The notes: a model not told the origin generated them from the letters alone. Counted from the stretch's first letter, positions 37,108-48,245 are shown. The stretch is 64,000 nt of DNA from Nostoc edaphicum CCNP1411 (GCF_014023275.1 NZ_CP054698.1:2728001-2792000), one strand, 5' to 3'. A program made the numbers and translations.

Positions 37108-40100
37108 TTATTCTGTATCATCGTCAATTACTGCACTGCGATCTAGTATTAGTAAGTTGCGGAGTTGATCTGTATCTAGTTCTGTCAACCATTCTTCACC
37201 AGCACCTACAACTTGTTCAGCTAGCTGTTTCTTACTTTCAATCATGTCATGAATTTTTTCTTCTAAAGTACCTGTGCAAACAAATTTATGTACTTGCACA
37301 TTCCGGGTTTGACCAATCCGAAATACTCTATCTGTGGCTTGATTTTCCACAGCTGGGTTCCACCATCTATCAAAGTGGAATACATGATTTGCTCGTGTTA
37401 AATTCAGTCCGACTCCACCCGCTTTCAGAGAAAGAATCATAATTGGTGGCCCTTGAGGATCGTGTTGGAAACGGTCAATCATTTCCTCACGTTGTTTTTT
37501 GCTGGTGCTGCCATATAAAAAGAATATTTCTCGCCCTAGCTGTTTTTCTAAATAGGGTTTAAGTAACTTACCCCACTCAGCAAATTGTGTAAAGATTAAG
37601 GCGCGATCGCCTTCTGCTAAAACTTCTTCTAACATTTCTTCTAGCCGCAGAAGTTTGGCTGAATTATGTTGTTCTAATGTGGCTTGTTTCAAATATTGTG
37701 CTGGGTGATTGCAGATTTGTTTGAGTTTGATTAGTAAAGCTAAAATCATCCCCCGCCGTTGCAATCCTTCAGCAGAGTCTATCTCTACTAAAGATTGTTC
37801 TACAATTTGTTGATAAAGTGCAGCTTGTTCACCAGTTAAACCGCAAAATACGGTCATTTCTTGCTTATCTGGTAAGTCTTGAATGATGTCGCGATCGCTT
37901 TTTAATCGCCGTAGTATAAATGGTTGTACTAATGAACGTAACTGAGTCAAAGAGGCAGTATCACCATACTTTTCAATTGGCATGGCAAACCGACGCTGGA
38001 AAAATTGCTTATTGCCTAAATAGCCAGGATTGAGAAAATCCAAAATAGACCAGAGTTCTTGCAGCCTATTTTCTACAGGTGTCCCCGTCAACGCAATCCG
38101 AAATGTCGCTTCTAATTCCCGCACTGCTTTTGACTGCTTCGCGTCTGGGTTTTTCACATTTTGGGCTTCATCTAAAACAATTATCTGCCAAGAGACACTT
38201 TGCAATGATTTGATATCTCGATGAAGCAGTGAGTAGCTGGTAACGATTAAATCGTGCTTTTTCACTGCTTCTAAAAACGCTTTCCCTTTAGGGCGTTTAT
38301 CACCGTGATATTGCAAAATTTTCAGGCTTGGTGCAAATTTATTAACTTCCCTTTCCCAGTTGCCTAAAACAGAAGTTGGACAAACTAATAGTGTTGGATT
38401 TTCTAGTGCATCTTGTTCTTTGAGATGTAGCAAAAAAGCAATGAACTGCACGGTTTTACCGAGTCCCATATCGTCGGCGAGACATGCACCCAAACCCCAA
38501 CGTTCTAAGAAGGACAGCCAAGCCGCACCACGTTCTTGATAAGGCCGCAACTGTCCTTTAAAGGCTGCTGGTGTGGGTAAAGGTGCGATCGCTTGATTAT
38601 TGCTTAACGCCCCAATCAACTCTTGCAACGCCCCAGATGCCTCAAAGCTGACGACTGGTAATTTTTCTATTACCTGGGTATCTCCTGTACTAAAACGCAA
38701 GGCATCTTCCAAGGAAAGGGCCATTTGATCTTTGCGAGTGGTAAAAAATGTTTGGGCTGTTTTGATATCTTGGGGGCGCAATTCTACCCACTCGCCGTTA
38801 ATTTCTACTAGCGGACTATTTAAAGCTACAAGTTTATCAAACTCAGCTTTAGAAATAGTCTGTCCGCCAATTGCCAATTGCCATTGGAAATTTAGTAAAC
38901 TCTGCAACCCTAAACGTCCCTGCTTTCCTTTTGGGGTTTCGGCAGTAATTTTCAAACCCAAACGGTTCGCCCATCCTTCACGGTTTGCCAAACTGGGAGG
39001 CAAAATTACTCCCAAACCACTGTCTTCCAGCCTCCAAGCTACAGCTTTGATAAACTCATAAGCTTGAATGGGGGTGAGACGAGAAGATTGGGGATATTCG
39101 GTTTCAAAGCTGGGTGCGATCGCTGGATATAATCGGGAAGCTACCCCCAAACCTCGCAAAAATGTTTCTTGTGGTTGCTCAATTGTCCGATTTTCATAAA
39201 CCAATCGTTCAACCGGATTGTTCCAAATAGTTGCCGCATCCACCAAAAACTCAGGATCGTCAGCCGCTTGTAGGAAATATGCTAATGTCCAATCTGTTTC
39301 GCCAAACTCTGGAGAACGCAGTTGAAAACAGGTACGAAATAGAGTTTTAAGAGTTAATTGGTATTGTAGCGGCATAGTCCAAGCCTTCAGTGCCGCTTCC
39401 AGTCGTTCTATTTCAATGGCATCTGCATTGACTGTGCCAGATGTACTAGTTAAGCCTTGCAACCACTGTCGCACCCCAGCTGGTAAAGATGCGTAGGCGT
39501 TGCCCGTCGTAGACATCGCCTTAGCTTCAATTGGAGGTTGAGAACCTACCATTTCTCGCACTTGGGCATCTATCGTACTGTTTAGAAATCCCAAAAGTAA
39601 TTCTTGAGGTTCGGCTGGGAAGTTTATATAGATTGGGCATTGGGCATGGGGCATGGGGCATGGGGCATTAGTTATTAATTCTTCTCCACCCAGTCCCTCT
39701 TGATAAGTACGACAAACCAACGGCATATTCGCAGAATATTTTTCTAGGCGGGTTCCATCTACAGCACTATCTAGAAGTACTCGCCACTTAGCAGCAAATG
39801 CACCATCTGATTGTCGGTTAATTGCTGGTAAAAACTTACACCGTGAGATTAAATCTAAACTCCAGCGGGCAACCTGCGACCAAAAGCGTAAATCTCCACC
39901 TAAAAAGGCATCTTCCCCTTTAGCAGCATTTAAAGGAACAGCAGCGAGAAATTTTATTGCTTCGCTGGGGTTGAGACGAAAACCCTCAACTCGCCACGGT
40001 TGTAAATATTGTGGTGAATCTGTATTTTCCCCCAAGCTGGCAGAATGTACAGGGAAAATCGCTGTTGTTCCTTTATCACTTCCTTCTGGGATATAAGTTG

Positions 40101-40398
40101 GTAAGGCAATGATTTGGGAGTGCGTTGGTAAACTTATCTCAGGGGCACTGGCGGCTTTGCGGGTTCGCCCAGTAGTTGCGATGGCTACTTGGGGTTTTTG
40201 AATGAAGTTAGTAATTGCCATGTTCTGCGATCGCAACCACTCACTCAACTCAACCGATGTCATTGCCAATGGATGTAGTGCTATATCTCCAGATCCACTA
40301 GACTCGAAATTCACTCGTGGCGATCGCCAAGTTTCCCCCCAAATAAATAAACTACTATTTTTATTTTTTAGTAACCAATTACAGTGTAAAATCACCAT
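37108..40398 (-). CDS. SNF2-family helicase (DEAD/DEAH box, SNF2_N plus helicase_C)
   Basis: 1096 aa. The N-terminal half is the SNF2-associated region typical of bacterial members. The C-terminal ~480 residues are the motor: Walker A DDMGLGKTVQFI, Walker B VLDEAQNVKN, motif III ALTGTPVENR and motif VI QATDRVFRIGQTRNVQVHKF. It would translocate on double-stranded DNA and remodel protein-DNA complexes. The start MVILHCNWLLKN...LFIWGETW is family-typical. Around residues 243-256 a heptameric DNA repeat is translated in frame (NAPCPMPHAQCPIY). A SWIM partner gene lies downstream after the caspase block. Confidence 0.93.
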   Translation of the reverse strand: MVILHCNWLLKNKNSSLFIWGETWRSPRVNFESSGSGDIALHPLAMTSVELSEWLRSQNMAITNFIQKPQVAIATTGRTRKAASAPEISLPTHSQIIALPTYIPEGSDKGTTAIFPVHSASLGENTDSPQYLQPWRVEGFRLNPSEAIKFLAAVPLNAAKGEDAFLGGDLRFWSQVARWSLDLISRCKFLPAINRQSDGAFAAKWRVLLDSAVDGTRLEKYSANMPLVCRTYQEGLGGEELITNAPCPMPHAQCPIYINFPAEPQELLLGFLNSTIDAQVREMVGSQPPIEAKAMSTTGNAYASLPAGVRQWLQGLTSTSGTVNADAIEIERLEAALKAWTMPLQYQLTLKTLFRTCFQLRSPEFGETDWTLAYFLQAADDPEFLVDAATIWNNPVERLVYENRTIEQPQETFLRGLGVASRLYPAIAPSFETEYPQSSRLTPIQAYEFIKAVAWRLEDSGLGVILPPSLANREGWANRLGLKITAETPKGKQGRLGLQSLLNFQWQLAIGGQTISKAEFDKLVALNSPLVEINGEWVELRPQDIKTAQTFFTTRKDQMALSLEDALRFSTGDTQVIEKLPVVSFEASGALQELIGALSNNQAIAPLPTPAAFKGQLRPYQERGAAWLSFLERWGLGACLADDMGLGKTVQFIAFLLHLKEQDALENPTLLVCPTSVLGNWEREVNKFAPSLKILQYHGDKRPKGKAFLEAVKKHDLIVTSYSLLHRDIKSLQSVSWQIIVLDEAQNVKNPDAKQSKAVRELEATFRIALTGTPVENRLQELWSILDFLNPGYLGNKQFFQRRFAMPIEKYGDTASLTQLRSLVQPFILRRLKSDRDIIQDLPDKQEMTVFCGLTGEQAALYQQIVEQSLVEIDSAEGLQRRGMILALLIKLKQICNHPAQYLKQATLEQHNSAKLLRLEEMLEEVLAEGDRALIFTQFAEWGKLLKPYLEKQLGREIFFLYGSTSKKQREEMIDRFQHDPQGPPIMILSLKAGGVGLNLTRANHVFHFDRWWNPAVENQATDRVFRIGQTRNVQVHKFVCTGTLEEKIHDMIESKKQLAEQVVGAGEEWLTELDTDQLRNLLILDRSAVIDDDTE
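39488..39520. repeat. Palindromic interspersed repeat within the SNF2 gene
   Basis: A GATGCGTAGGCGTTGCCC...ACATCGCC-type sequence, related to the 11903-11938 repeat inside fmt. Translated in frame. Confidence 0.45.
39632..39669. repeat. Heptameric short tandem repeat inside the SNF2 gene
   Basis: TGGGGCA-type heptads (five units) in coding DNA. The same unit occurs between genes at 25971-26002 and in degenerate form near 3543-3560. Confidence 0.75.
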
Positions 40399-40537
40399 TT
40401 GCTAACTACTTATATTTTCCCAAAACTCAATAATGAAAATTGCAATTATTCTACTTTTTACATCTTATAAATAAGATTTTTGACCAAAATTTCCATATAA
40501 TAATAGATATTTAAGTAATTATTCCACATAGTTAATA

Positions 40538-41083
40538 ATGAAATTTCCCCTAATTAAAGTTTTAAAAAATGGAATATTAGTGGAACTAGATTATATACAT
40601 CCTCAAGATCATGAGGTTGTAAGAGCATTACTCAATCTTGTAATTGTTGAAGGTAAAACCTATCCCCAAAAGCAACCTCTATCTCCTACAGAATTTTCAA
40701 CTTACTGGTTAAGCAAGGATGCCTTTGTTGTCAGACCATCTGTTGTAGATCCTACACACAAGCCAAAAGAAATATTAGGGGCGTTTTATTTAAAGCCAAA
40801 CTTTCCCGGTCGGTGTAGCCATATTTGCAACGCTGGTTTTATTGTACAACCTGAGTTACGCGGTCAGGGTTTAGGACGGTTCATGGGAGAGGCGATGCTT
40901 TCGATAGCAGCACACCTGGGCTACGAAGCAGTGATGTTTAATTTGGTCTTTGAGACTAATATACCTTCAATTACACTTTGGCAGTCGTTAGGATTTGAGA
41001 TTATTGGGCGAATTCCGGGTGCGGTGAAGCTAGAGAATGAGCAGGTAGTAGACGCGCTAATCTTGTATCACACTTTGGGTTGA
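40538..41083 (+). CDS. GNAT family N-acetyltransferase
   Basis: A 181-aa protein with an N-acetyltransferase domain in its second half. Motif A is GFIVQPELRGQGLGRFMGEA (the R-x-x-G-x-G/A acetyl-CoA loop), followed by YEAVMFNLVFETNIPSITLW (motif B, N-x-x-S/A-x-x-L/W) and SLGFEIIGRIPGAV. The acceptor substrate cannot be told. It lies ~100 bp upstream of pnp on the same strand. Confidence 0.88.
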   Translation: MKFPLIKVLKNGILVELDYIHPQDHEVVRALLNLVIVEGKTYPQKQPLSPTEFSTYWLSKDAFVVRPSVVDPTHKPKEILGAFYLKPNFPGRCSHICNAGFIVQPELRGQGLGRFMGEAMLSIAAHLGYEAVMFNLVFETNIPSITLWQSLGFEIIGRIPGAVKLENEQVVDALILYHTLG

Positions 41084-41184
41084 ATGACTTGTCTATCTTT
41101 GTATGTACTAGAAGTCAGCTATATGGCATAAATGTTAGGATTGCCACAGAAAGAGAATAGCGAAAGAGAAGGAAAAAAAACTGA

Positions 41185-43341
41185 ATGGCAGAAGTTGATA
41201 AGTCAATATCCTTCGATGGAAGGGATATTCGACTGAAAGTAGGCCTATTAGCTCCCCAGGCTGGTGGATCGGTTTTGATAGAATCAGGGGACACATCCGT
41301 TTTAGTAACGGCTACGCGATCGCAAGCCAGAGAAGGCATTGATTTTCTTCCCCTTACTGTAGATTATGAAGAAAGGCTATATGCCGCTGGTCGGATTCCC
41401 GGCGGGATCATGCGCCGCGAAGGTCGTCCACCAGAAAAAACAATTCTCACCAGCCGTCTTATAGACCGTCCCATGCGTCCCTTGTTCCCGTCATGGTTGC
41501 GGGATGACCTACAAATTATCGCCTTAACGCTATCGATGGACGAGTTAGTTCCACCCGATGTGTTAGCAGTTACAGGCGCTTCCATCGCTACCCTGATTGC
41601 CCAGATTCCTTTTAATGGGCCAATGGCAGCAGTGCGGGTTGGTTTAGTGGGAGATGATTTTATCATTAACCCCACTTATGCCGAAACTGAAGCTGGAGAC
41701 TTGGATCTGGTAGTAGCAGGTTCACCACATGGCGTAATCATGGTGGAAGCGGGAGCCAATCAGTTGCCAGAGCGAGATATTCTTGAGGCGATTGACTTTG
41801 GTTATGAAGCAGTACGGGACTTAATCAAAGCGCAGCAAGATTTATTAGCAGAACTGGGTCTGGTAATAGTGCAAGAAGCACCACCAGAAGTAGACCAGAC
41901 GCTAGAAAATTATATCCGCGATCGCGCCAACGGTCAGATTAAGAAAATTCTGTCGCAATTTAGTTTCACCAAACCGGAACGCGATGCAGCTTTAGATGTC
42001 GTCAAGGATGAAATTGCCGCGACGATTAGCGAACTGCCAGAAGAAGATCCCATTCGAGTTGCCGCAACTGCAAATAAGAAGGCACTTGGTAACACTTTTA
42101 AAGATATTACCAAACACTTCATGCGGCGACAAATCATCGAAGATAACGTCCGCGTTGATGGTCGTAAACTCGATCAAGTGCGTCCGGTTTCTTGTTTAGT
42201 TGATGTCTTACCAAAGCGAGTCCACGGCAGCGGTTTATTTAACCGGGAACTAACTCAGGTATTATCCACTTGTACTCTGGGTACACCTGGAGATGCTCAA
42301 AACCTCAACGATGACATGCAGCTAGATCAGCACAAGCGTTACCTGCATCATTACAACTTCCCGCCGTTCTCAGTCGGAGAAACCAAACCAATGCGTTCTC
42401 CAGGAAGGCGTGAAATTGGTCACGGGGCATTGGCAGAACGAGCGCTCCTACCTGTGCTACCGTCAAAAGAACAATTTCCCTACGTGATTCGCATCGTCTC
42501 GGAAGTACTTTCTTCCAACGGTTCTACCTCAATGGGTTCAGTCTGCGGTTCCACCCTCGCCCTGATGGATGCTGGTGTACCAATTCTCAAACCCGTCAGT
42601 GGCGCGGCAATGGGTCTGATTAAGGAAGGGGACGAAGTACGAGTCCTGACGGACATCCAAGGTATTGAAGACTTTTTGGGCGACATGGACTTCAAAGTTG
42701 CCGGGACGGATACCGGGATTACCGCCTTGCAAATGGATATGAAAATCTCCGGTTTGTCTTTGGAGGTGATAGCCCAAGCCGTCCACCAAGCCAAAGCAGC
42801 CAGATTGCATATTCTGGAGAAAATGCTCGCCTGTATTGACACACCGCGGACTGAAACCTCACCTTATGCCCCACGTCTGTTAACAATCAAAATTGATTCA
42901 GACATGATTGGTCTGATCATCGGGCCTGGAGGCAAGACTATTAAGGGGATCACAGAGGAAACTGGTGCAAAAATTGACATCGAAGATGATGGCACCGTGA
43001 CAATTTCTGCTGTGGATGAGAACAAGGCCAAGAGAGCTAGAAATATCATCCAAGGCATGACCCGCAAGTTGCACGAAGGGGATGTCTATGCAGGACGCAT
43101 TACTCGGATTATACCGATAGGTGCATTTGTGGAATTTTTACCTGGGAAAGAAGGTATGATCCACATTTCTCAACTAGCTGACTACCGCGTTGGCAAAGTT
43201 GAGGATGAAGTAGCGGTGGGCGATGAAGTAATTATCAAAGTGCGCGAAATTGATAACAAAGGTCGCATCAATCTCACCCGCTTGGGTATTCACCCAGATC
43301 AAGCAGCAGCAGCACGAGAAGCTGCGGCGGTAAATCGTTAA
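41185..43341 (+). CDS. pnp: Polynucleotide phosphorylase
   Basis: A phosphorolytic 3'-to-5' exoribonuclease of the RNA-decay machinery, 718 aa. Two RNase PH domains are separated by a helical domain: the first opens [20 protein letters not shown], the second contains [14 protein letters not shown] and [19 protein letters not shown] residues with [16 protein letters not shown] domain ([20 protein letters not shown]) and an S1 domain ([20 protein letters not shown]) complete it. Full length, with start MAEVDKSI. Confidence 0.97.
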   Translation: MAEVDKSISFDGRDIRLKVGLLAPQAGGSVLIESGDTSVLVTATRSQAREGIDFLPLTVDYEERLYAAGRIPGGIMRREGRPPEKTILTSRLIDRPMRPLFPSWLRDDLQIIALTLSMDELVPPDVLAVTGASIATLIAQIPFNGPMAAVRVGLVGDDFIINPTYAETEAGDLDLVVAGSPHGVIMVEAGANQLPERDILEAIDFGYEAVRDLIKAQQDLLAELGLVIVQEAPPEVDQTLENYIRDRANGQIKKILSQFSFTKPERDAALDVVKDEIAATISELPEEDPIRVAATANKKALGNTFKDITKHFMRRQIIEDNVRVDGRKLDQVRPVSCLVDVLPKRVHGSGLFNRELTQVLSTCTLGTPGDAQNLNDDMQLDQHKRYLHHYNFPPFSVGETKPMRSPGRREIGHGALAERALLPVLPSKEQFPYVIRIVSEVLSSNGSTSMGSVCGSTLALMDAGVPILKPVSGAAMGLIKEGDEVRVLTDIQGIEDFLGDMDFKVAGTDTGITALQMDMKISGLSLEVIAQAVHQAKAARLHILEKMLACIDTPRTETSPYAPRLLTIKIDSDMIGLIIGPGGKTIKGITEETGAKIDIEDDGTVTISAVDENKAKRARNIIQGMTRKLHEGDVYAGRITRIIPIGAFVEFLPGKEGMIHISQLADYRVGKVEDEVAVGDEVIIKVREIDNKGRINLTRLGIHPDQAAAAREAAAVNR

Positions 43342-43727
43342 ATCGATTTGGGATTTTAGATCAATTAAATCTAAAATCCGCGATGCCTATTGTGAAGGCA
43401 TCGCCGTATGCTTCTCTATTTAGTTGTACAACATTTATAACAAAGAGTAATCGGAATCGAATCAATGAAACTTATTCCTGATAACCCTTGTTTTGAGCAA
43501 TTTATCTCACTACGAACTAGGATTTTATTTTATATTTAATTATGCCTAAGTAGTGTCAATTCATAAATTGCCACTATTTCAAACATTTAATAATTTAATA
43601 AATATTCAATTACTAAATAAAATAAGCCAAAACCTACAGTAAAACTATCGAACTTTAGTATAAGAATATCTATTGATTACTGACAAATAAGTCTTGCCAT
43701 TAAATACTAAATCTTTCATATTTAAAA
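43342..43727. other. Intergenic region after pnp
   Basis: Contains a perfect 11-bp inverted repeat (43351-43379, GGATTTTAGAT arms) that could end the pnp transcript, and a HIP-like palindromic repeat near 43380-43412. The remainder is very AT-rich with no gene recognised. Confidence 0.45.
43351..43379 (+). terminator. Hairpin downstream of pnp
   Basis: GGATTTTAGAT/ATCTAAAATCC arms, 10 bp after the stop, without a T-tract. The sequence is shared with the 11493 repeat, so it may be a repeat rather than a terminator. Confidence 0.4.
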
Positions 43728-44726
43728 ATGAAATTTCAAACTACAAATATTGACATTATGACATCTCTAAAAATTATGAATGAGAATTACCAATCTCTCA
43801 ACAATGAGGGTGAAGATGTCATTCAAGGATTAACTCAAAGTCCCAAAACTTTACCTCAAAAATATTTTTATGATGATTACGGTTCAGAGTTATTTGAACA
43901 AATATGTGAATTACCAGAATATTACCTAACACGAACAGAAGCAGGGATTTTGCACAAATATGCCCATGAAATCGCTCAGATAACAGGAGCTTGTGAACTT
44001 GTAGAATTAGGCAGTGGTAGTTCTACAAAAACTCTGTTTTTGTTAGATGCTTACCAAAAATTTGCCAGTTCTTGTAGGTATATAGCCATTGATATTAGTG
44101 GGGGAATTCTTAAATCTAGCGTAATAAAGCTACAGCAAAAATATCCTGCTTTCTTTATTGAGGGATTAATAGGAACATACCAACAAGCATTGATAAAATT
44201 AGAATCAACCTTTACACAATCACGGATGATTTTTTTCTTGGGTAGTTCTCTTGGTAATTTTAACCTGCAAGAATGTGATGATTTATTAAGACAAATTACT
44301 AGGACTTTACAAGTAGGTGATTACTTTCTTTTGGGGATTGACTTACAAAAACCCAAGGAAATTTTGGAGCAAGCTTATAACGATAGTCAAGGAGTTACGG
44401 CTGCTTTTGACTTGAATATACTTTCTCATTTAAATTGGCGTTTTCAAGGCAATTTTGACCTCAATTTATTCACTCCTCAAGTTATTTATAATCAAAATAA
44501 TGCTCAAATTGAGACGTATCTACATTGCCAAAAGAGTCATAAAGTCTCTCTAGAAGCGTTAGATTTACAAGTTTTGTTTGCAGATGGAGAAAGCATTCTT
44601 ACCCAAATTTCTCGCAAGTTTGATTTAGGAATTATGCAGAAACAACTGGAGACATACGGATTTAAGACACTGAAGACTTGGACAGATCCCAAGGAGTGGT
44701 TTGGGTTAGTTCTTTGTCAAGCTTAA
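43728..44726 (+). CDS. egtD: L-histidine N(alpha)-methyltransferase (EgtD-like)
   Basis: A SAM-dependent methyltransferase that trimethylates histidine to hercynine in ergothioneine synthesis. Landmarks are PKTLPQKYFYDDYGSELFEQ, ELPEYYLTRTEAGIL, CELVELGSGSSTKTLFLLDA (SAM loop), FFLGSSLGNFN and GDYFLLGIDLQKP. The length of 332 aa matches. Two alternative in-frame ATGs follow within 17 codons of the annotated one, so the start is uncertain. EgtB, the sulfoxide synthase, is not adjacent. The related dimethylhistidine-forming or tyrosine-betaine enzymes are less likely alternatives. Confidence 0.85.
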   Translation: MKFQTTNIDIMTSLKIMNENYQSLNNEGEDVIQGLTQSPKTLPQKYFYDDYGSELFEQICELPEYYLTRTEAGILHKYAHEIAQITGACELVELGSGSSTKTLFLLDAYQKFASSCRYIAIDISGGILKSSVIKLQQKYPAFFIEGLIGTYQQALIKLESTFTQSRMIFFLGSSLGNFNLQECDDLLRQITRTLQVGDYFLLGIDLQKPKEILEQAYNDSQGVTAAFDLNILSHLNWRFQGNFDLNLFTPQVIYNQNNAQIETYLHCQKSHKVSLEALDLQVLFADGESILTQISRKFDLGIMQKQLETYGFKTLKTWTDPKEWFGLVLCQA

Positions 44727-44823
44727 ATTTTGCTTCCTGAAACACAGTTAATGGTACAGTTTAGATTGAATTAATCTGAACTTCTTTTACCTTTAATTGC
44801 AGTATGGGAAAAAATATGAAATT

Positions 44824-44964
44824 ATGCTAACCGGATTAGTAGAACTTTGCCAACTAAAAATCCTAGATTCTGAAGGCACTGACAGAACGGGACAAAATCA
44901 ACATTCTCTATGCGATCGCATTCTCTATGGATGTAAAGAAACATTATTCAATAAATTAGTTTAA
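44824..44964 (+). CDS. Possible small ORF coupled to the downstream transporter
   Basis: A 46-codon frame begins MLTGLVELCQLKILDSEG and ends in TAA, whose last A is the first base of the transporter's ATG. No family is recognised and no clear ribosome binding site is seen. The TAATG junction suggests either translational coupling or chance. Confidence 0.22.
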   Translation: MLTGLVELCQLKILDSEGTDRTGQNQHSLCDRILYGCKETLFNKLV

Positions 44965-45851
44965 TGGAAACTAAAAATTCATTACATTTAAAAGGAATAA
45001 TACTGCTTATCCTTGTTAATGTAATTAGCGCTACAACCTTTCCATTGACTAAAGACATCGTTAGTAGTCTTTCACCAAGTGCATTGATTGTCAGCCGCTT
45101 TGTCATAGCGGCAGGGGTTTTTACCTTAAATTTACGTAATATTAATGCACTTTTATTTCGTGATGGTACAGTACTAGGGCTTTTGCTTTTCTTTTTCTTA
45201 GCTATAGAAACAGTTGCACTCAAGACGATACCAGCAAACCGGGCGGCATTCATTGGCAGTTTGAATGCACTCATTGTCCCTCTACTAGGATGGCTGAGTG
45301 GTCAACGCGTGCTGTTAAGAAGTTTCCTTGCTGCTGGAGTAGCTGTGATTGGTATTGGCGTGATGTTTTGGGAAGGGGGAGAACTAGGAATTGGCGATCT
45401 ATTGATGTTTGTTGATGCTTTTGTCTATGCAGCATACATACTTTTTTTAGAGCGAGTCGCCTCCCGTCACCCCACTTTAACACTCACTAGTGTTCAACTT
45501 TTGTTCATTGCGTTAGTAGGGATACTCTGGAATAACACACAAATCCTTAACGAATTTGAGGCAATTCGCCAGCACTGGGGAGCGATTGTCTACTTAGGGC
45601 TGTTGGCGACGGCTGCTGTCATCTGGCTTCAAACATTAGCACAGCAATGGGTTTCATCTGACGAAACCGCCTTACTCTATACACTTGAGCCATTGTTCGC
45701 CACAATTTTCTCGTTTTGGCTACTTGGAGAACATCTGGGAATACGCGGTTTCATTGGCGCGATTCTTGTGTTAGTTGCTCTGTTTCTAAGTCAAATCCCT
45801 CAAAAAATTGAGCCGGAAGCGGAAGCAAAAGTTGAGGTACAGAGCAGTTAA
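44964..45851 (+). CDS. DMT-superfamily transporter (EamA family)
   Basis: An integral inner-membrane protein of 295 aa with ten hydrophobic segments arranged as two repeated five-helix EamA units (FPLTKDIVSSLSPSALIVSR in the first, LATAAVIWLQTLAQQWVSS in the second). AALLYTLEPLFATIFSFWLL-type residues precede the last helices, which is the family hallmark. Members export amino acids or other metabolites. The substrate cannot be inferred, and the adjacent egtD gives only a weak hint. Confidence 0.9.
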   Translation: METKNSLHLKGIILLILVNVISATTFPLTKDIVSSLSPSALIVSRFVIAAGVFTLNLRNINALLFRDGTVLGLLLFFFLAIETVALKTIPANRAAFIGSLNALIVPLLGWLSGQRVLLRSFLAAGVAVIGIGVMFWEGGELGIGDLLMFVDAFVYAAYILFLERVASRHPTLTLTSVQLLFIALVGILWNNTQILNEFEAIRQHWGAIVYLGLLATAAVIWLQTLAQQWVSSDETALLYTLEPLFATIFSFWLLGEHLGIRGFIGAILVLVALFLSQIPQKIEPEAEAKVEVQSS

Positions 45852-46235
45852 CGGACTATTAACTTATTAGAACCATAAACTTCTTAGGTTGGGTTTCGTT
45901 CCTAAACTCAACCTAAGATTCTCCTTTGCCCAAGCATATTGCTCTTTAATCTCTTTGTTTAAAAGTATCGAGAAATTAAGGTTAAATGCCTGAAATCCAG
46001 CCAAACATTTGATACTTCAGTCTAAAAAGTGTAGTTCAGCCTGAAGTGAGAATTTAAATTTTGTAGAGCATAAAATCTTGCAAATATGCATGAATTAAAA
46101 AAATATATTTGAAACTTATTTTGCCATAAAAGCAGCAGTAAAATTAGAAAAATTTACTTTACAAAAAATCACTTTACATAGTAGATTTAACTCTAATTAA
46201 ACCAAGTTTTTTTTAAATAAAATGGTTCTTTTTTT
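45852..46235. other. Intergenic region before the SET gene
   Basis: The first part holds a terminator-like hairpin (45883-45917). The rest is AT-rich and contains no recognised gene. Confidence 0.4.
45883..45917 (+). terminator. Hairpin downstream of the EamA transporter
   Basis: 14-bp arms CTTAGGTTGGGTTT/AAACTCAACCTAAG (one mismatch or wobble), 31 bp after the stop. The T-tract is weak. Confidence 0.5.
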
Positions 46236-46718
46236 ATGAGTACAATAGAGGTAATTTCAGCTTCAAAGCTCAATTCTCGTATCACGATTCAACAAACAGG
46301 AAAAGGACGAGGAGTATTTGCTAGACAAAAATTTTTCCAAGGGGAAACTGTCGTAGTGGGTATTTCAATTGAAGAAGTTCCCGAACGAACAATTTATTCC
46401 TTTCAGATGGATTTTAATTTGTATGTCAACCTAGACGAGCCTGCTGTCGTCATTAACCATTCTTGTGATCCAAATACTGGGGTAAGAAACAATCAGTTTG
46501 GAGGATATGACTTCGTTGCTTTAGGGGATATCGAAATAGGTGAGGAAATTACCTGGGACTACGAAACCACTGAATATGAATCAATTGCTGTCCGCCGATG
46601 CTTGTGCGGATCTCTATCTTGTCGAGGGAAAACATTAGGATTCAAATTTCGGGAACAAATGTTGCGTGATACTTATGGAGAGTATATTGCAGATTATCTC
46701 AAAACTAAAAGCAAATAA
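46236..46718 (+). CDS. SET domain protein-lysine methyltransferase-like protein
   Basis: A 160-aa SET fold. GKGRGVFARQKFFQGETVV is the N-terminal SET strand pair, VVINHSCDPNTGVRNN the SAM-binding pseudoknot motif (NHSCxPN), and GEEITWDYETTE the catalytic tyrosine region. It ends with the post-SET cysteines CLCGSLSCRG. Bacterial SET proteins methylate lysines of ribosomal, DNA-binding or host proteins; the target here is unknown. The gene is flanked by non-coding AT-rich DNA and is probably monocistronic. Confidence 0.88.
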   Translation: MSTIEVISASKLNSRITIQQTGKGRGVFARQKFFQGETVVVGISIEEVPERTIYSFQMDFNLYVNLDEPAVVINHSCDPNTGVRNNQFGGYDFVALGDIEIGEEITWDYETTEYESIAVRRCLCGSLSCRGKTLGFKFREQMLRDTYGEYIADYLKTKSK

Positions 46719-46782
46719 TGTTTGTTAAACCACATCTATTTTGAGAAATATATTTTTTCAAAATCCTGGGAGCATCAACTCT

Positions 46783-46833
46783 TGTAGAGACGCGTTAGCA
46801 CTGCGGGACAAAGTACAATTTCGCGTCTCTACA
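46783..46833. repeat. Hairpin repeat (TGTAGAGACGCG type)
   Basis: 12-bp perfect arms TGTAGAGACGCG/CGCGTCTCTACA with a 27-nt loop, between the convergent SET and ilvC genes. A widespread cyanobacterial repeat that may act as a shared transcript end. Confidence 0.6.
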
Positions 46834-46841
46834 TTCTTTTA

Positions 46842-47864
<1,023 letters not shown>

Positions 47865-47930
47865 TCATTTATTGGCAGGCTTACGATTGTACCTCAAATT
47901 GAGTAACACAAATGAATTATCAATCATTGA

Positions 47931-48245
47931 ATTTATCTCTTTGAACTCAGGGGGAGTGTTTTCGACGGCAATAATCGAGAAAAAGGCCAAGTTGATGAGC
48001 GATACTGTAATGGTGGCGATCGCCTTACCGAAAAAGAATGGCGGATTATTCTCAACAAAATGATCAACTGTAACGGTGCTGAACTAGCACAAATGGTAGA
48101 AAAAGCAGCGCGTGCATTATTTCATCAGGGGAAAGAAATTTATATTGGGTTATCCGAACTGTTGGAGCAAAGGGAAATGATGGTGCCACTCTATGTCAGG
48201 GATACTGATATTTTGATAAGTAATTCACAATCGTATCTGCGGTAG
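47931..48245 (+). pseudogene. C-terminal remnant of an AAA-family ATPase
   Basis: An open frame without its own start reads RLTEKEWRIILNKMINCNGA followed by ELAQMVEKAARALFHQGKEI and LLEQREMMVPLYVRDTD. This is the pattern of the small C-terminal lid domain of AAA ATPases (GAE[IL]xxxVEKAA). No Walker A or B region is present, and a stop codon cuts off the 5' side, so it is a truncated relic. A 45-bp piece of the same sequence recurs at 50174-50218. Confidence 0.5.

Noticed and set aside
41364..42842. Several minus-strand frames of up to 120 aa inside pnp
   Set aside because: Shadows of the high-confidence pnp coding sequence.
47872..48063. 63-aa plus-strand frame upstream of the AAA remnant
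   Set aside because: It overlaps the remnant in a different frame, and the remnant frame has the AAA-lid similarity.
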